From assembly GCA_038502055.1 (NCBI GenBank), contig JAXRKN010000038.1:1860001-1924000 (forward strand): a stretch of 64,000 nucleotides of DNA. The letters run 5' to 3'. Positions 11,892 to 23,700 of the stretch are shown here, piece after piece. The notes under the pieces are model-generated. The model was given only the letters and a program-made list of their open reading frames with translations. It was not told where the DNA came from and made no database searches. The position numbers were made by a program, and so were the translations under genes. Source of the DNA: Tanytarsus gracilentus. Taxonomy: Eukaryota > Arthropoda > Insecta > Diptera > Chironomidae. Numbering within the stretch: position 1 is the stretch's first letter; every line of letters begins with the position of its first letter.

Positions 11892-13136
11892 TTACATTTG
11901 ACGACGAAGATTTCGTTCGGCCAGTGCTATTTGCAATTCCAACAATCGCTCCTTCTTCTTAAGCACAGAGTTTTTGATGAGAAGATTTTCCTTTCGTATG
12001 CGTTCAATTTCTTTGCTATCACTTGACGCTGCACTTGAGCTGCTTGGTTGTTTTGGCGGCGGCTGTTGAATGTACTCAACTTCAAATTCATCATAGAAGC
12101 CATCGCCGGTGGTTGCTGCAAGATCTTCATTGCGACGTGCATTCGGATTGCTACTGTGACTGGCAACGATTCGCAAGGGCTCTTGACGCTCTTGACTTGT
12201 TTGCGCCAAAGAACGATTGTGAATGATTGTTTTAAGAACTGGCGTAGATGCCTCAACATTGGCTTCAATGCTTGACGTTTCAAATACAGATCCAGTGTCA
12301 TTTGGCTCGGTCTTGACTCGACTTGCTTTAAGATTTTTAATTTTAATCTTCAGCTCCGCTTGATCTCGTACGATTCCATTTGTTTGGCGGTGATTAAATT
12401 CATTCGTCAGACATTCCCATGCGTCGTTCCGTCTTTTTACAGAAGCTAAAACGTGAAATATAAAACGTTAAAATGATAAGCTTTAGCGTAAGAAAAAGTG
12501 AGCTTTTTTGAGAAAAGAAAAATTTTCTCAAGATCAACCAACCTGCCGAAGACGAAGAGTCTAAATTTGAGCAACATTTATCGAACAGCTCAATTAGCAG
12601 ATCACAATCGCCTTTTGAGAATTTCTTGCATCTTTTCCTTTTGCCGTTGAGAATACTAAATTTGAAATCAGTTCCACTTTCGCCATCCGCGTTTTCATAT
12701 TGATCGTTATCACTTTCTTCGTTGGCGTCCTCAGTGTCCACAAATTCGAGTTTAGTTCTCTTCGACTGTGCCTTAATGTTCTTCAATTTCATCTTAAGTG
12801 CGTTGATGTCTCTAGTAGCTGTTGCGCCTTAAAATTGTTACACATCCAGAATAATTATTATCTCACTAAAGTTTAATTTCTTACCTTGATTGAATTTGGC
12901 GTGAATTGTATCCCAACCCTAAAAATAAATAAAAACATTATTTTAAAGTAACTTGAAACTGGTTCAAGGGATTAGTGGAGGATTAGTTCGCGGCTTTTTT
13001 TTCTCACCATCTTTTTTATCTCAATTTTCGGATTATCAATCTCTTTTGTGTGCTCATTCACCAGGCCAAGAAGAAGATCAATGTCCTCTGGATCAAAATT
13101 ATCACTTCTGTTTCTCTTAGAGCTTACTAAACTCAT
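11892..13136 (-). CDS. Tandem Myb/SANT-like DNA-binding protein
   Basis: Probable DNA-binding nuclear protein; not assigned to a named gene. Exons on the minus strand: 13008-13136, 12885-12918, 12543-12827 and 11892-12445, totalling 1002 bases (333 residues). ATG is at 13136. Two related modules are visible. The first (about residues 14-75) reads FDPEDIDLLLGLVNEH, then GWDTIHAKFN and ALKMKLKNIKAQ. The second (about 118-190) reads KKFSKGDCDLLIELFDKC, then NDAWECLTNEFNHR and AELKIKIKNLKA. This helix-W-x-x-(I/L)-x-x-x-FN pattern is that of Myb/SANT-like domains, as in Zeste-type and MSANTD proteins. The C terminus (about 285-330) is a charged leucine-heptad helix, a probable dimerisation coiled coil, preceded by a proline/serine stretch. 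The third exon ends in a weak donor (GTTGGT), chosen because it alone keeps the second module in frame. The target DNA is unknown. Confidence 0.75.
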
Positions 13137-14524
13137 TTTTTCGATTTATTTCTTTCGGAACTTTTAATGATTAAAATTTAATCTCAAGCTTGGATTGTGT
13201 TTATAAAAATAATTACGAGGGATGGACCAAAGTGACAGATCTTTGAATTTGATCTCCCTTAATTATAAATTCATACCTTATTAATTGCTTAATTTATTTC
13301 AATTATAACTTGAAACAGAAGAATATTAATTATTTATTCTGAAAAAATAGGAATTTAAGGGTAAATTTAAAATAATCGACGCCTTGGCAGTCCCTTAACT
13401 TTTTGTGGTTTACATTGAAGCGAAATTTTTCGGATCTCATTTGAAACAAAAATTTAACGGATATTTTTCGATGCTGTAAATTTTATGCGCACGTGCCTCG
13501 ATTTAGAAGGAATAAAAATTTTAATTTATTAAAAAAGAGCTTTTTCTTTAATAACTTATTTAAACTTTATTTAGAACTATTAAATTTTTCCAATAATTTC
13601 TATTTTGACAAAAAATGTTTCCTTATTTGTACATAAACATCTTTTTTTATTTAATCAACGTTAATCACAAAAAGAAAAAAAGAAATTCTTAAAAAGAACT
13701 AATGCACATAGTTCTTCTTATTTATGTTCTCAATTTTCAACATCCATTAAATTTTCGTCTAATGTAAAGTATGCTGTAAATAGTGACTAAAAATACTTGA
13801 AATATCGATTTTCATTTCTTACAGATTTTTTTGGAGAAAAAGATTTTTATTTTCTTTTCAAAGGAGTGTTACTGACCTACGACAATATGTGAGAAAAAAA
13901 TGCGTTAGAAACAATAATTTTTAAGGACTTGTTTATGCGAAATTTATTGAACGATATTTTCCTTTTATTCGTGGGCAAATGTTCAAAATCATGGTCAATA
14001 TCAACAACAAGGTTGTTAAAAAAATTCTAGTCGAGTGTAAAGACATTTCAATAGACACCCAATCGTAAAGATTTTTGATGAGCGTTAGCAACTGTCTTTT
14101 TTCATTTTAAAAATAATTTCTTAAAAATTTCACATAGGTTTTTAAAAAGTTTATTGACATAAGCAAAAAAATTACAATCAAAAAAAATTTTTTTTTGAAT
14201 TGTAAATTTTGCGTAGTAACAAAAATTCACCTTTTCATAAAATGATGGTACATTAACTTAAAAAATAATAAATTCTTTTAAAACAACTCTTCAACTTGAA
14301 TTTTAAATCCCACGATGTATTGTGAAAACTCATTATCAAAAAATATTTTCAGTCTCTCTTAAAAACATTTTATATTTTATTTTCTTGACTATATTGTTAC
14401 AGGTTACACACTCAAATGTGGTTAAATATATTTTTTCGAATACATTTATAATCACATCAATTTATGATATTTTATTAAACTTTTGTAAATGCCTCAAAAA
14501 TTTGTAAAATATTTTTTTGTAAAT
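13137..14524. other. Intergenic, Myb/SANT-like gene to LGR gene
   Basis: AT-rich, roughly 1.4 kb. It should hold the promoter of the Myb/SANT-like gene on the right of that gene and the 3' UTR of the LGR gene. I see no gene, structured RNA or repeat here. Confidence 0.6.
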
Positions 14525-14529
14525 TTATT
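14524..14529 (-). terminator. AATAAA overlapping the LGR stop codon
   Basis: On the minus strand the last codons read GCA AAA TAA ATT, so the stop codon sits inside an AATAAA hexamer. If used, the 3' UTR would be only 10-30 bases. Further AATAAA copies lie downstream (for example complementing about 14466), so use is not certain. Confidence 0.35.
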
Positions 14530-17500
14530 TTGCAAAAATTTTCCATCTTGAAATTGATCCATTTGAAGTATAAAGTAAGCTAACTTTCGTCTGAGAATCT
14601 TCGGCAGTGTTTTGATTCGAAGTAACTTCTTGTTTATTTTTGGAGCTCTTTCTTTTGATAGTTAATGCGGCGAAAATTTGGTCTCGATATTTTGGCGTAG
14701 AGTATGTATAAAGCAATGGATTAACTGCAGAATTTAGGGGTAGAATGAAAATTATCAGCCATGCAGAAACATCGCCTGACACTTCAATATCATAAAATGC
14801 CACAAGCTTCAGTACAATAATGGGCAGCCAGCAACAAGCATCCGTGAGAACGATAAAAAAGAATCTGCAATGCAATTAGAATAAAATGTACTTTTAATGG
14901 AGGGAGAGAGTAAAAAATTCATTGTGGAAATTTTGAGCAGTTTTAAGAAAATAATTATGTAAACTACCAAAAGACTTGAGCTTTGGGGAAATTTCGCAAA
15001 AATAATTAAAGCAAAATTTTCACACAGAATCATAAAAATTTACCTCACAGCGAATTCACAATCGAAAAAGTTTAAGCTTGAGGCACGTCGCGTGCGATAA
15101 ATTGAGAGAATTAGTGCTGTGTAGAGAGTTGCAATGAGCAACAATAGGGTGAAATTAATGCCGAGAAAAACAACGGCCGAGTAAATCCAACCCGTTGGAT
15201 ATAATTCGTCAATGAAAAGTGGGAAGCACGTGGGACCGTTGTAGATTGCATAAAACTTAGTTGATGAGTAAAAAAGTATGACGGGAAGAATGGCGATTAA
15301 GAGGCCAAGGAGCCAAATAATGTAGAGTGAAAGAATCACGTTCTTTGTGTCGATTCTGTGATGACCAAATGGATCGGAAATGAGGAGAAAACGTTCGATT
15401 GACATAAACGTAAGAATGAGAATGGAAACTTCAGAGGATGTCATTGCTAGGACACCGATGAAGATACATTTCCACGATTTAATCCATTCGCCTGAGTTCT
15501 CATGATATGAGTCACGATAGTATGCGTCCATGTAACCGATAAACGCAAGATAAACTCCCATGATCATGTCGGAAAATGCCAAATTTCGAATGACAATGCT
15601 AACGTTTCTGTTCTCATCACGAAATCTGCCCCACAAGACCGAAGCATTTCCCACAAAACTCAAGAACGCCATGAACCACACGGCATATCGTAGTGTTCTC
15701 TTTTCGAGGATATCGGAAGTTGATGAAAGTCCTAAGTTTGAAAATAAATGAAATATATTAGAAAAAAATTAAAATGTTCCAACCCTTTTAAAAAGTTTTC
15801 TCTCACCATCTGTTCCTACTTTCGGAAAGCACTTCTTGACGCGAGGAGTGTTTGAACAGTAAATGAACTTCTTGTATACGATATGCTTCAAGTTTCCAAT
15901 TTTTTCGACTGCCGCAAAGTCAATTTTGTCGTAAGAAATTCCTTTTAAGCTTCTGTAAAGGTGTTGAATCATTAAAATTGTAAATTTTTGCAAGAAATTT
16001 CCATTTAAATTTTATTTTTATAATTTATGGAAATTTAATATAAATAAATTTCATGCAAAAAGTCAAGAGCGACCGTCTATTGACCAGACAAACGTTATGA
16101 ATATTCATAAAATGCACATTTTCATATTTTTAGGATTCGATACATGAAAAAAAATCGATACTTACAAAAATGAAACATTTATAGTTGACAGCAAATTTTC
16201 ATCGATTGAAATGTTTAAATCATCTAAATATCTGAAATTAAACATTTTAGATTATTCTCATAAATTAAATTCGCAATAAAAATCTTACAATGCATTTAAA
16301 TGATGCAAGTGCAAAAAAGTTTCATCCTCCACTTCTACAATGGGATTGCCAGATAATCTTCTGTAAATAAAATAAATTGCACGCGATATGTGAAAAAAAT
16401 TGTTGAGTCATCAATAAATTGCGTCAAAAAAATAATTTTTAGTGATTAATTTAAGGAATTACTCTGAAAGTAATTTTTAGAGCTTGTATTTAAAAAAATT
16501 AAATGTGACGTAATTTACAGATGTTTTCTGATAGAAAATCACTTACATTTCCAGAATTGTATGCATGCCACGAAAAACCGATTTACAAATGTGACGAAGA
16601 TGATTGTTCCTTAAAGATCTGTTCAAATGAAATTAAAAAATCGTTTTGTGATTTTAAATGAAATTTTAGCGTCATGAGAAAATTTCGAAAACGAAAAAAA
16701 TCAACGATCATAAAAAAAGTTGTTGAAAAAGTAAGCAAATGATAATGTTGGCATAACCCAATTGCTATATTCTATAGACTTACAACAATGTTAAATTATT
16801 CAGTTTCTCAAGGGAATGATGATCGAGTGTCTCAATACGATTGTTGTCGATAAATCTGTTAAAATATTTTTAATAACTTCATCTTCATGCAAAAGATGCC
16901 ACAAACTCACAGTTCATTTAAAGCTTTAAGTTCTGGAAATCGGTGGCCTTTTAAGGTGATATTATTGTTCGAAAGCACCAAATATTCAAGATGATTTAAA
17001 TGTCCCAATAAATGGAGATTGAAATCGCCCAGATGATTATGATCCATCAGCAACCAGCGCAGTTTATGTAAGGACACAAAAAGATCATCGGGAATGGTTA
17101 AAAGGAGATTATGTTGCAAAAATCTATACGTGATTTTCGATTATGAGAGAGAGAGAGAAAAAATTTCATTAATCTGCGAGGATTTATTTTGCAACACTCA
17201 CAACTTCCGTATTTGTACAGCGTTGTATAAAAATCGTGGTGGAATTTGCGTGATTGAATTGTGGGCGAGATTCCTTTAGGGCAACATGAATTACAGATAA
17301 AAATATTAATATTTCGCAAGAACAAACTTACAAGTACGTTAAATTCGCGTATGACCCAAATGTGTCATCTTCCTCAAGGTTGATGTTGTTTTTCGAGAGA
17401 TTTATCAAAACGGTCTAAATTTGTGGGGCATCAAGTTTCAAAGATTATTAAATTTATTAGGAACACCCGCGAAACATCTTCTCACCTCATTGGGAAAATT

Positions 17501-18488
17501 TTGAGGAATCTTCGTTAAATTTACGCATCCAATGTAGTACAAAAGTTTACATTTACAGCCGACGGGGATCTGATTTTTTGAGAAAACTGAATATGATAAA
17601 AAAATTAATTATCAACACACTTAAGCGTTTAAAAAATTTACTTACGACATTGGTTTTTATCACTGCGAAAAGAGTAATTATATTTCAAGATTTGTTCAAC
17701 TCTCAGTCTCTCTCCTTCTGCTTTGTCGGAATTAAACATGGCATTACTGCCATAAAAGTTACCACACACACCCGTTTTCTCATCTTCACCGTCCTTTAAT
17801 GTGATTGAGGATAAATTAAATTTATTGATAAAATGTTTATCTCAACGATTAAGTGATTAAGAGTGAGGACGAGATCTTGAAAGCTCACTTTATAATAATA
17901 TAATGATTAATTAGGCTCTTTCTTACCTGGCAATCCCTTTCAAAATTACAAATTAGCTTTTGAGGTATGCACGATTTTCCACCATCACACGACAATGATC
18001 CACTTGGACAATTTCCTTCAGAAGAGATTTATTTTAAGTAATTCGCACATTGACACCAAAAAAGCGATGAATGAGGAAAGGGATTTAAATTAAAAAAGTT
18101 TAATTAGTATTTGAAAAACTTCACATTCAAATTGATTTGATGTCACTCAATTAAGCTTTAACCAGCTGCAATTAGCTTTGCATTAACTCAATAATTCTTT
18201 GGAGTGACTTAGCACAAGGAGCGGAATTTTTAAACTTTTTGCGAATTACTTCAAAAATTTAAAATGCATGAAAATTTCGAAAAATATTAAATTGAATTTT
18301 AAACAATTCTTTCATTAAAAAAATTATTTTCTTAATTAGATTTAAACGCTAAATTACCCTAAATTATAAACTTGGTGATTAATTTTTTATTTCAGCTCAC
18401 CTAATGAAAAATAAAACGTTGCGAGGGCAATCAACACAACAAATCCGAAGAAAATAAATCCAGTTAAAACACTCTTCCTGTAAACCAT
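14525..18488 (-). CDS. Relaxin-receptor-type leucine-rich-repeat GPCR (Lgr3/Lgr4-like)
   Basis: Type C leucine-rich-repeat GPCR of the relaxin receptor (RXFP) family, a plasma-membrane receptor for relaxin or insulin-like peptides. In flies Lgr3 binds Dilp8; I cannot decide between Lgr3 and Lgr4. Fourteen minus-strand exons: 18401-18488, 17927-18015, 17646-17793, 17486-17586, 17332-17414, 17202-17273, 16911-17123, 16784-16855, 16547-16618, 16289-16360, 16166-16231, 15807-15952, 15044-15731 and 14525-14864, totalling 2250 bases (749 residues). A signal anchor lies at residues 8-29. One LDLa module has all six cysteines (32, 39, 45, 52, 58, 69) and the DGEDE calcium motif. A cysteine-rich LRR cap (GCKCK) and about nine LRRs follow, most on single 72-base exons in the same phase. 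The hinge has YCSNTPRVKKCFP. The seven-helix domain starts near residue 424, with ERF in place of DRY after TM3 and NPLLY in TM7. The cytoplasmic tail is short. Confidence 0.88.
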
Positions 18489-19010
18489 GGCGGTGTTTTT
18501 ATTAATACATGTCGGTTATTTTTAAAATTAAATGTGAAGGTGATTTGAAATTTAGATTTGCATTATTAATAGCTCAAAGTTTAAATGAGGGTATTTGAAA
18601 CTTTTCCTCAATGACCGATTGTCACTTCTCACTTAACCACCTTTTCACGACAGCACTCTGCAATGTTAAATAAAAAACTGAAAGCTTACAAGTGCCTGCA
18701 TATGCTTTTATAACCCGTAATAGCCAAAAAATATACTCTCTTTCTCTCGCAATGATCCTGCGCGATGATAAGCAACAATTAAATGCTTGCTGCACGTGCA
18801 TGTCTATATGTTATCGACCACGTGGTGGTTTTCCCGCTTTAACTTTTAAAACTCACACAATTATATGTTTTTGCATCACTCATGTCGCACACATCTATAG
18901 GTTTACATCAAAAAGTTTACATTTTTACTCGATTTTAGAGAAAATTTGTGAAAAATTTAAATTTTCATTAGCTTTAGTGGTTTAGATTAAAATAAAAAAT
19001 ATTTTAAGCC
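18489..19010. promoter_or_regulatory. Divergent LGR/BORCS6 intergenic with two CACGTG boxes
   Basis: The 522 bases between the LGR gene (-) and BORCS6 (+) must hold both promoters. Two palindromic E-boxes (CACGTG) lie at 18793-18798 and 18819-18824, 26 bases apart and about 190-220 bases before the BORCS6 ATG. CACGTG is the core of the CLEAR element bound by MITF/TFEB factors that drive lysosomal genes. Their use here is inference. Confidence 0.45.
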
Positions 19011-19766
19011 ATGGATAATGTTAATGAAACTCCACCAAAGGTGAAGAAATGATAAAATTATGCATTGAAAATGAGTTAAATGTAAATTAATTTTTAAGGA
19101 CATACCAATTGCCTCAACTTCTAAAAATCCATTCACGAGAGATATCATGTCGTCATCTTACAGTGAAATAACTCAGAACTATGAGAAAATGGATGTTGGT
19201 GAGGATTTGATAGAAGACGACGCTCATGAGCGAACGCGTCCAGATTCTTTGTATTATGATAATATGGAATGTAGGTATATAATGTAAACTCATGAGTCAT
19301 ATAAGAAAAAAATTATTTTTTAGTCACAATTGATGACAACAACATGAAGCATTATGTCGCTGATGATCTCCAGTATCAAATCAAAATTGCATCGCCAACC
19401 ACCCAACAAAGCTCATTTAGCAACCTCCCAAAGCAACTTTCTACATCACTTCCGCCTCAAATGGATACGCAGTGTCTCGCTGATTTAGAAATTGAAGCGC
19501 AATATCTCGCCGCAAATGTCGATAATTTAACCGAAAACCTAACCAATCTTTTACATTCCATTAGTGCTATAACCGCTGATAATGTTGAGGTGTATAAGCA
19601 GTCAGTCACAAAGCTCACCGATACAATCGACGCTAATATTAAGTCTATGTACAGCATAATTGCTAAATCCGAGGAAATTTCTAAATCCATGAAAAAAGCA
19701 GAATCACTTTCTGTGAGAATTAAAGACATTCGAAGATTGGTCGACATGTTTGATGCTACTATGTAA
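19011..19766 (+). CDS. BORCS6: BLOC-1-related complex subunit 6 (BORCS6/lyspersin)
   Basis: Subunit of BORC, the lysosome-surface complex that recruits Arl8 and couples lysosomes to kinesin. Exons: 19011-19040, 19099-19270 and 19324-19766, totalling 645 bases (214 residues). The N-terminal half is acidic and low in complexity, with no recognisable fold. The conserved part is residues 120-214: DLEIEAQYLAANVDNLTENL, then LLHSISAITADNVEVYKQSV, DTIDANIKSMYSIIAKSEE and a final VRIKDIRRLVDMFDATM. This matches the C-terminal alpha-helical domain of BORCS6 in order and spacing. The short first exon was chosen because its GTGAAG donor keeps frame and the ATG is the first in the transcript side. An AATAAA occurs at about 20050. 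Two CACGTG boxes upstream fit lysosomal co-regulation. Confidence 0.82.
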
Positions 19767-20773
19767 GATGTTAATTTATGAAATAATTTAACTTTTCTGG
19801 GGTTTAAATGAGTGAAAATTCTACATTTAAACATCTTAAATTTTTATGATCTTATCAAACATTCATGAATTTTAAACAGCACTTTAAAAATGCTACAGAA
19901 AAATTAACCCTTTTAAAAAATGTCGTCAGCTGATTAGAAATTTTCCAATTTTCTTTATTGTATATATTTTTCTAGTCAAAACAAAAGAGCACAATGTGCT
20001 TGGATAAATATTAAATTTCTAAGTTGTGTGCAGTGCTGCCATGTGATTTAAATAAAAATAAATGCTGAAAGTGAAAATTGTATTTCTCTCTGTTTACCGA
20101 CAGCCCTCGGTAAAGAAAAATTTCCTGCAACATAAGCTTCTTCGTTTATGTGTTAGTAAAATCATCTGATTTAGCGATTCTCCACGTGGCGTCGTGTTTT
20201 TGTCCCCAAGCTGTCTCCTGTCTCTATGGCAACGCAAATCGCTGTGTTCAGACTTGTTGAAGAAATGTTTATAAACATTTGCGGCATTTACGTTGAGTCA
20301 ACATGATTCATCCTATCGATTTTATGATCGCACTTTATGCGCAAACTCTTAACGCATTAGAAAAATGGCAGTTATTTTCGTGAAAAGTTTCGTCGCAAAA
20401 TTATTTTTCTAAATTTAAGGAATTAAAGTTCATAAAGTTAAACAAAAGTAGTTTCAGATTGTAGTTATAGGTGAGTTCTGATGGTGTCATATGGAGTACA
20501 GTGAAAATTCAAATTTTAAATCGTGAAATTTTATCATGAAAAATTTCAACAAATAACTTCAAGTCACTGAACATATTTCATCAATTATTTCACACTCAAG
20601 TGTCTTTTAATTATTTAAAGACTCTAAAAATAACTAAATTGGAAGTAATTTTCATCAAAAAATTCGCCTTTTACATAAGTCTCAAGTCGAGAATAGAAAA
20701 ATATGTTAAATGTCTACGGCTCAATATGCTTTATTGAATTTTTCTCATGTCCTCATTTTCCACAGCCAGAAGA
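19767..20773. other. BORCS6 3' region and ARFGEF3 5' region
   Basis: About 1 kb, AT-rich. The BORCS6 poly(A) signal AATAAA lies near 20050-20055. The rest should include the ARFGEF3 promoter and 5' UTR, with no clear core-promoter motif. No further gene is seen. Confidence 0.6.
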
Positions 20774-23700
20774 ATGGAAGATTTATTACAAAACATAATA
20801 AAGGATGCTGCAGGCAAGCAGCAAAATCAAAATTTGAAGCAAGCCGCTCAGATCGCATACGGTAAGGTTTTCGCGAAATGTTAATGAATTATTCATGTGT
20901 GATAAAACGCAAAAAAATTCTGATTTTTTAACTCTCACGCAACATCGACAGACAAGCTTTATAGACAGCAATGCATGCATCGAGATCCGTCACATGAGCT
21001 TCGAAGCGTATGCTTTATTGCCTTAAAAATGGCTCTAGATAGCAAACGATCCAATTTAATAACCTTGGGACTGAATGGAATGCACGTGAGTGACTCGTAA
21101 ATTTTTTTTGGTTGATGTATGAAAACTTTTTTGAGTGTTCATCCCTCGACATTTATTACTGTCATTAATGTGCGTAACATATGGTGACATTTCCAGCGTC
21201 TAATACGCGATGAACGATTTTTCATTGGACTTGAGCCTGAGGACGACTTTAGTTGGCTCCCAGCACAGCTATTACGCTCGACAAATGGCATTTCGTATAC
21301 GAGCAGCGAGGAGACAATTGTCAACGTTTTACGACTTTTTTTATCAATGGCGTGCTCACCAAATGTGACATTGAATGGTCGACTATTGATTGAGGTGTTG
21401 TCACGATGCGGTGAATTTTGGGAGAATGGAACGCGATCAGTGAAAGCTGCATCGTTGGCGGCCGCAAGTCAATGCTTAAGGACATTTTGTAGTTTCTTAA
21501 AAGACGAAGCGGATGAACTGAAAAGAACAGCTCCAGCGGGAACAAACTTGTTGGCTACGGCAACGATTTACAATGAGGTGATTCCAGTAATGCAGTGGCT
21601 ATGCAGTAAACTAATTGAGCCGGGCACTGTTTCAACTCCTTCAAAGAAACGACCAAGCTCACTCTTCTTCATCGAAAGTATTTTAACACTTACTTCTTCC
21701 TTGCCAAACGACGTCCACGGTTCGCCACATTTTACTGCATTTTTGTGGAAGACTTTTTGCCCGAATCTCGCGGCATCGCTTGGTTCTCCAGGACGCGTTA
21801 ATATTGATAAGAAATTTTCATACAAAGACGCAATTCACATGATAGAGAGTGAAAATCGAGGATTTTTCACACGTCCCGGTCTCGATGGAGCCGAAGCACG
21901 ATGCGTGTATTTGACAGGTATTTTAATTATTAAATTTAATAATTTTTAAAATAATTTTATAAATTTAACAGCAATTCAATTGCTTCGAATTGCGGGCGCT
22001 CAAGGAAGTCTTCGACCGGTGTTAGAAGCTCTCTTTCATCGAATGCTTCTCCTTCCATTGCCGCAAAATCGTTCAGAGCCATTAAGGTGTGTTCGTGACG
22101 CATTCAAAAGTCCTCCACGACTTATCGATCTATCTGTCATACTTCATTATGATAAAAATCAAAGTGTCTCCGATGACATGGAGCTTTTTCGGCTAATCAT
22201 TGATTCGATGGAAGAATGCGCTTTGAGTGCCAACTCTGCTTTCGGTTCAGATGAGTCTCTTCACTCGAGTATTGAGTGTCTGGTTGCACTCCTCTCAAGT
22301 CTTCAAACACTTTGCACTGGCGATGTTGAGAACGTTGTAAGTGAACAAGTGGCCGATTTTATTAACACACGATATAGCAATTTAAAAGATGCCGATTATC
22401 ATGGACCACTCTCCTATTTAAACTATCGACTTCCAAGAGATTATCGCGATGCCGTTGCTGAATTGAAGCAAGGTCGCTTTGATCCTTCCGATTCCGATAC
22501 TGAAGAGAATAATGCGCAAGGAAACAATCAAGATATAGATCAGGTGTCAAATGGAAGCGGTGAAACGGAAGGACCCGAAGAGGATGGTGATTCGTCCGAT
22601 GAACAATCTAAAACTGAAGCCAATTGGCTTTACTCTCATTTAAATGAGGCTAAAATTGATGGTGAGACTGATCGTAAGCACGCAAAGGAATTTGCAAAAA
22701 TAATACAGACACAACTCGTACCGAAGCTTTTAAAGCTTCACAGCTCAATAGAAATTGATTCTGAAATCCAGGAATTTTCTTCGAATGTCTGCCACCAAAA
22801 TAGCTTGAACATTTCGGATTTTGATTATAATCTTACGGCGATTAACGCCGATGGAATTTATTTAGCAACCTACTCGACATTTTTGCTTACATTGCAGTTA
22901 ATGCGAGCCGGTCATTACGATAAGACTGACGTAAGTTAATCTTTCTAAGTATGTGAAAAGAATCTCATTTTTTCATTCTCTTTAATCCAGGGACAAATCA
23001 ACATTCCACTTTCGGAACAACAGTTCGTTGTTTCAGTTCAAAATGCGGGTGTTTTAGTTTACCTCTCATCAGCATGGCTAAGGGAATTATATCAGAGTAT
23101 TTTAGCATCTAATCCATTGGAAAGTCTCAATACGACTGAAAATGTGAGCAGCCGTTGCACACTCATCGATATGATTTGTGATGCGGGTGGTGTTGGTGCC
23201 ACTCAAATGATGTCGGAATGGCAGAGATTGCAGTCCGTTTCAAAGTGTAACAATCAAATTGAAATTGAAAGCGAGAAGCAAAAAGCGGCAAAGAAACTCG
23301 CTCGACGTCTCTTAACCTGCTGTTGGGACTCGATGGTTGTTATCTTGAGTGCCGGCTTGGGTGTAATTGAAGATTCCAGGGCGAAAAAGTTGATGAAATT
23401 CTCGAAGAAGCATCTTAACGTTGGAAATGGAAATAGAAAGCACACCGGTGAAGCCACACTGTATGCACTCAGCTTGGAGGGCCTTCATGCAGTAAGATTT
23501 TCTTCTTTTAGCTTTCATTAAATGTAAAATTATTATTTTAATAAACATAGGCGGCCACTTTAAGTAACAGCTTACAACTACAGCACTTGGCTGGAAAGAT
23601 TCTCAGCATGATAGCAACGAACGTATGCCAAAGTTCAGGGCCAAAACTACAGAGCTCGCAAGCACTCTCCATGGAATTAGTTTTGACGGGCGGACTCGAG

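Noticed and set aside
17486..17569. Shorter version of the LRR-cap exon of the LGR gene (acceptor at 17570)
   Set aside because: Its phase does not match the upstream LDLa exon; using the acceptor at 17587-17588 restores frame and keeps the GCKCK motif.
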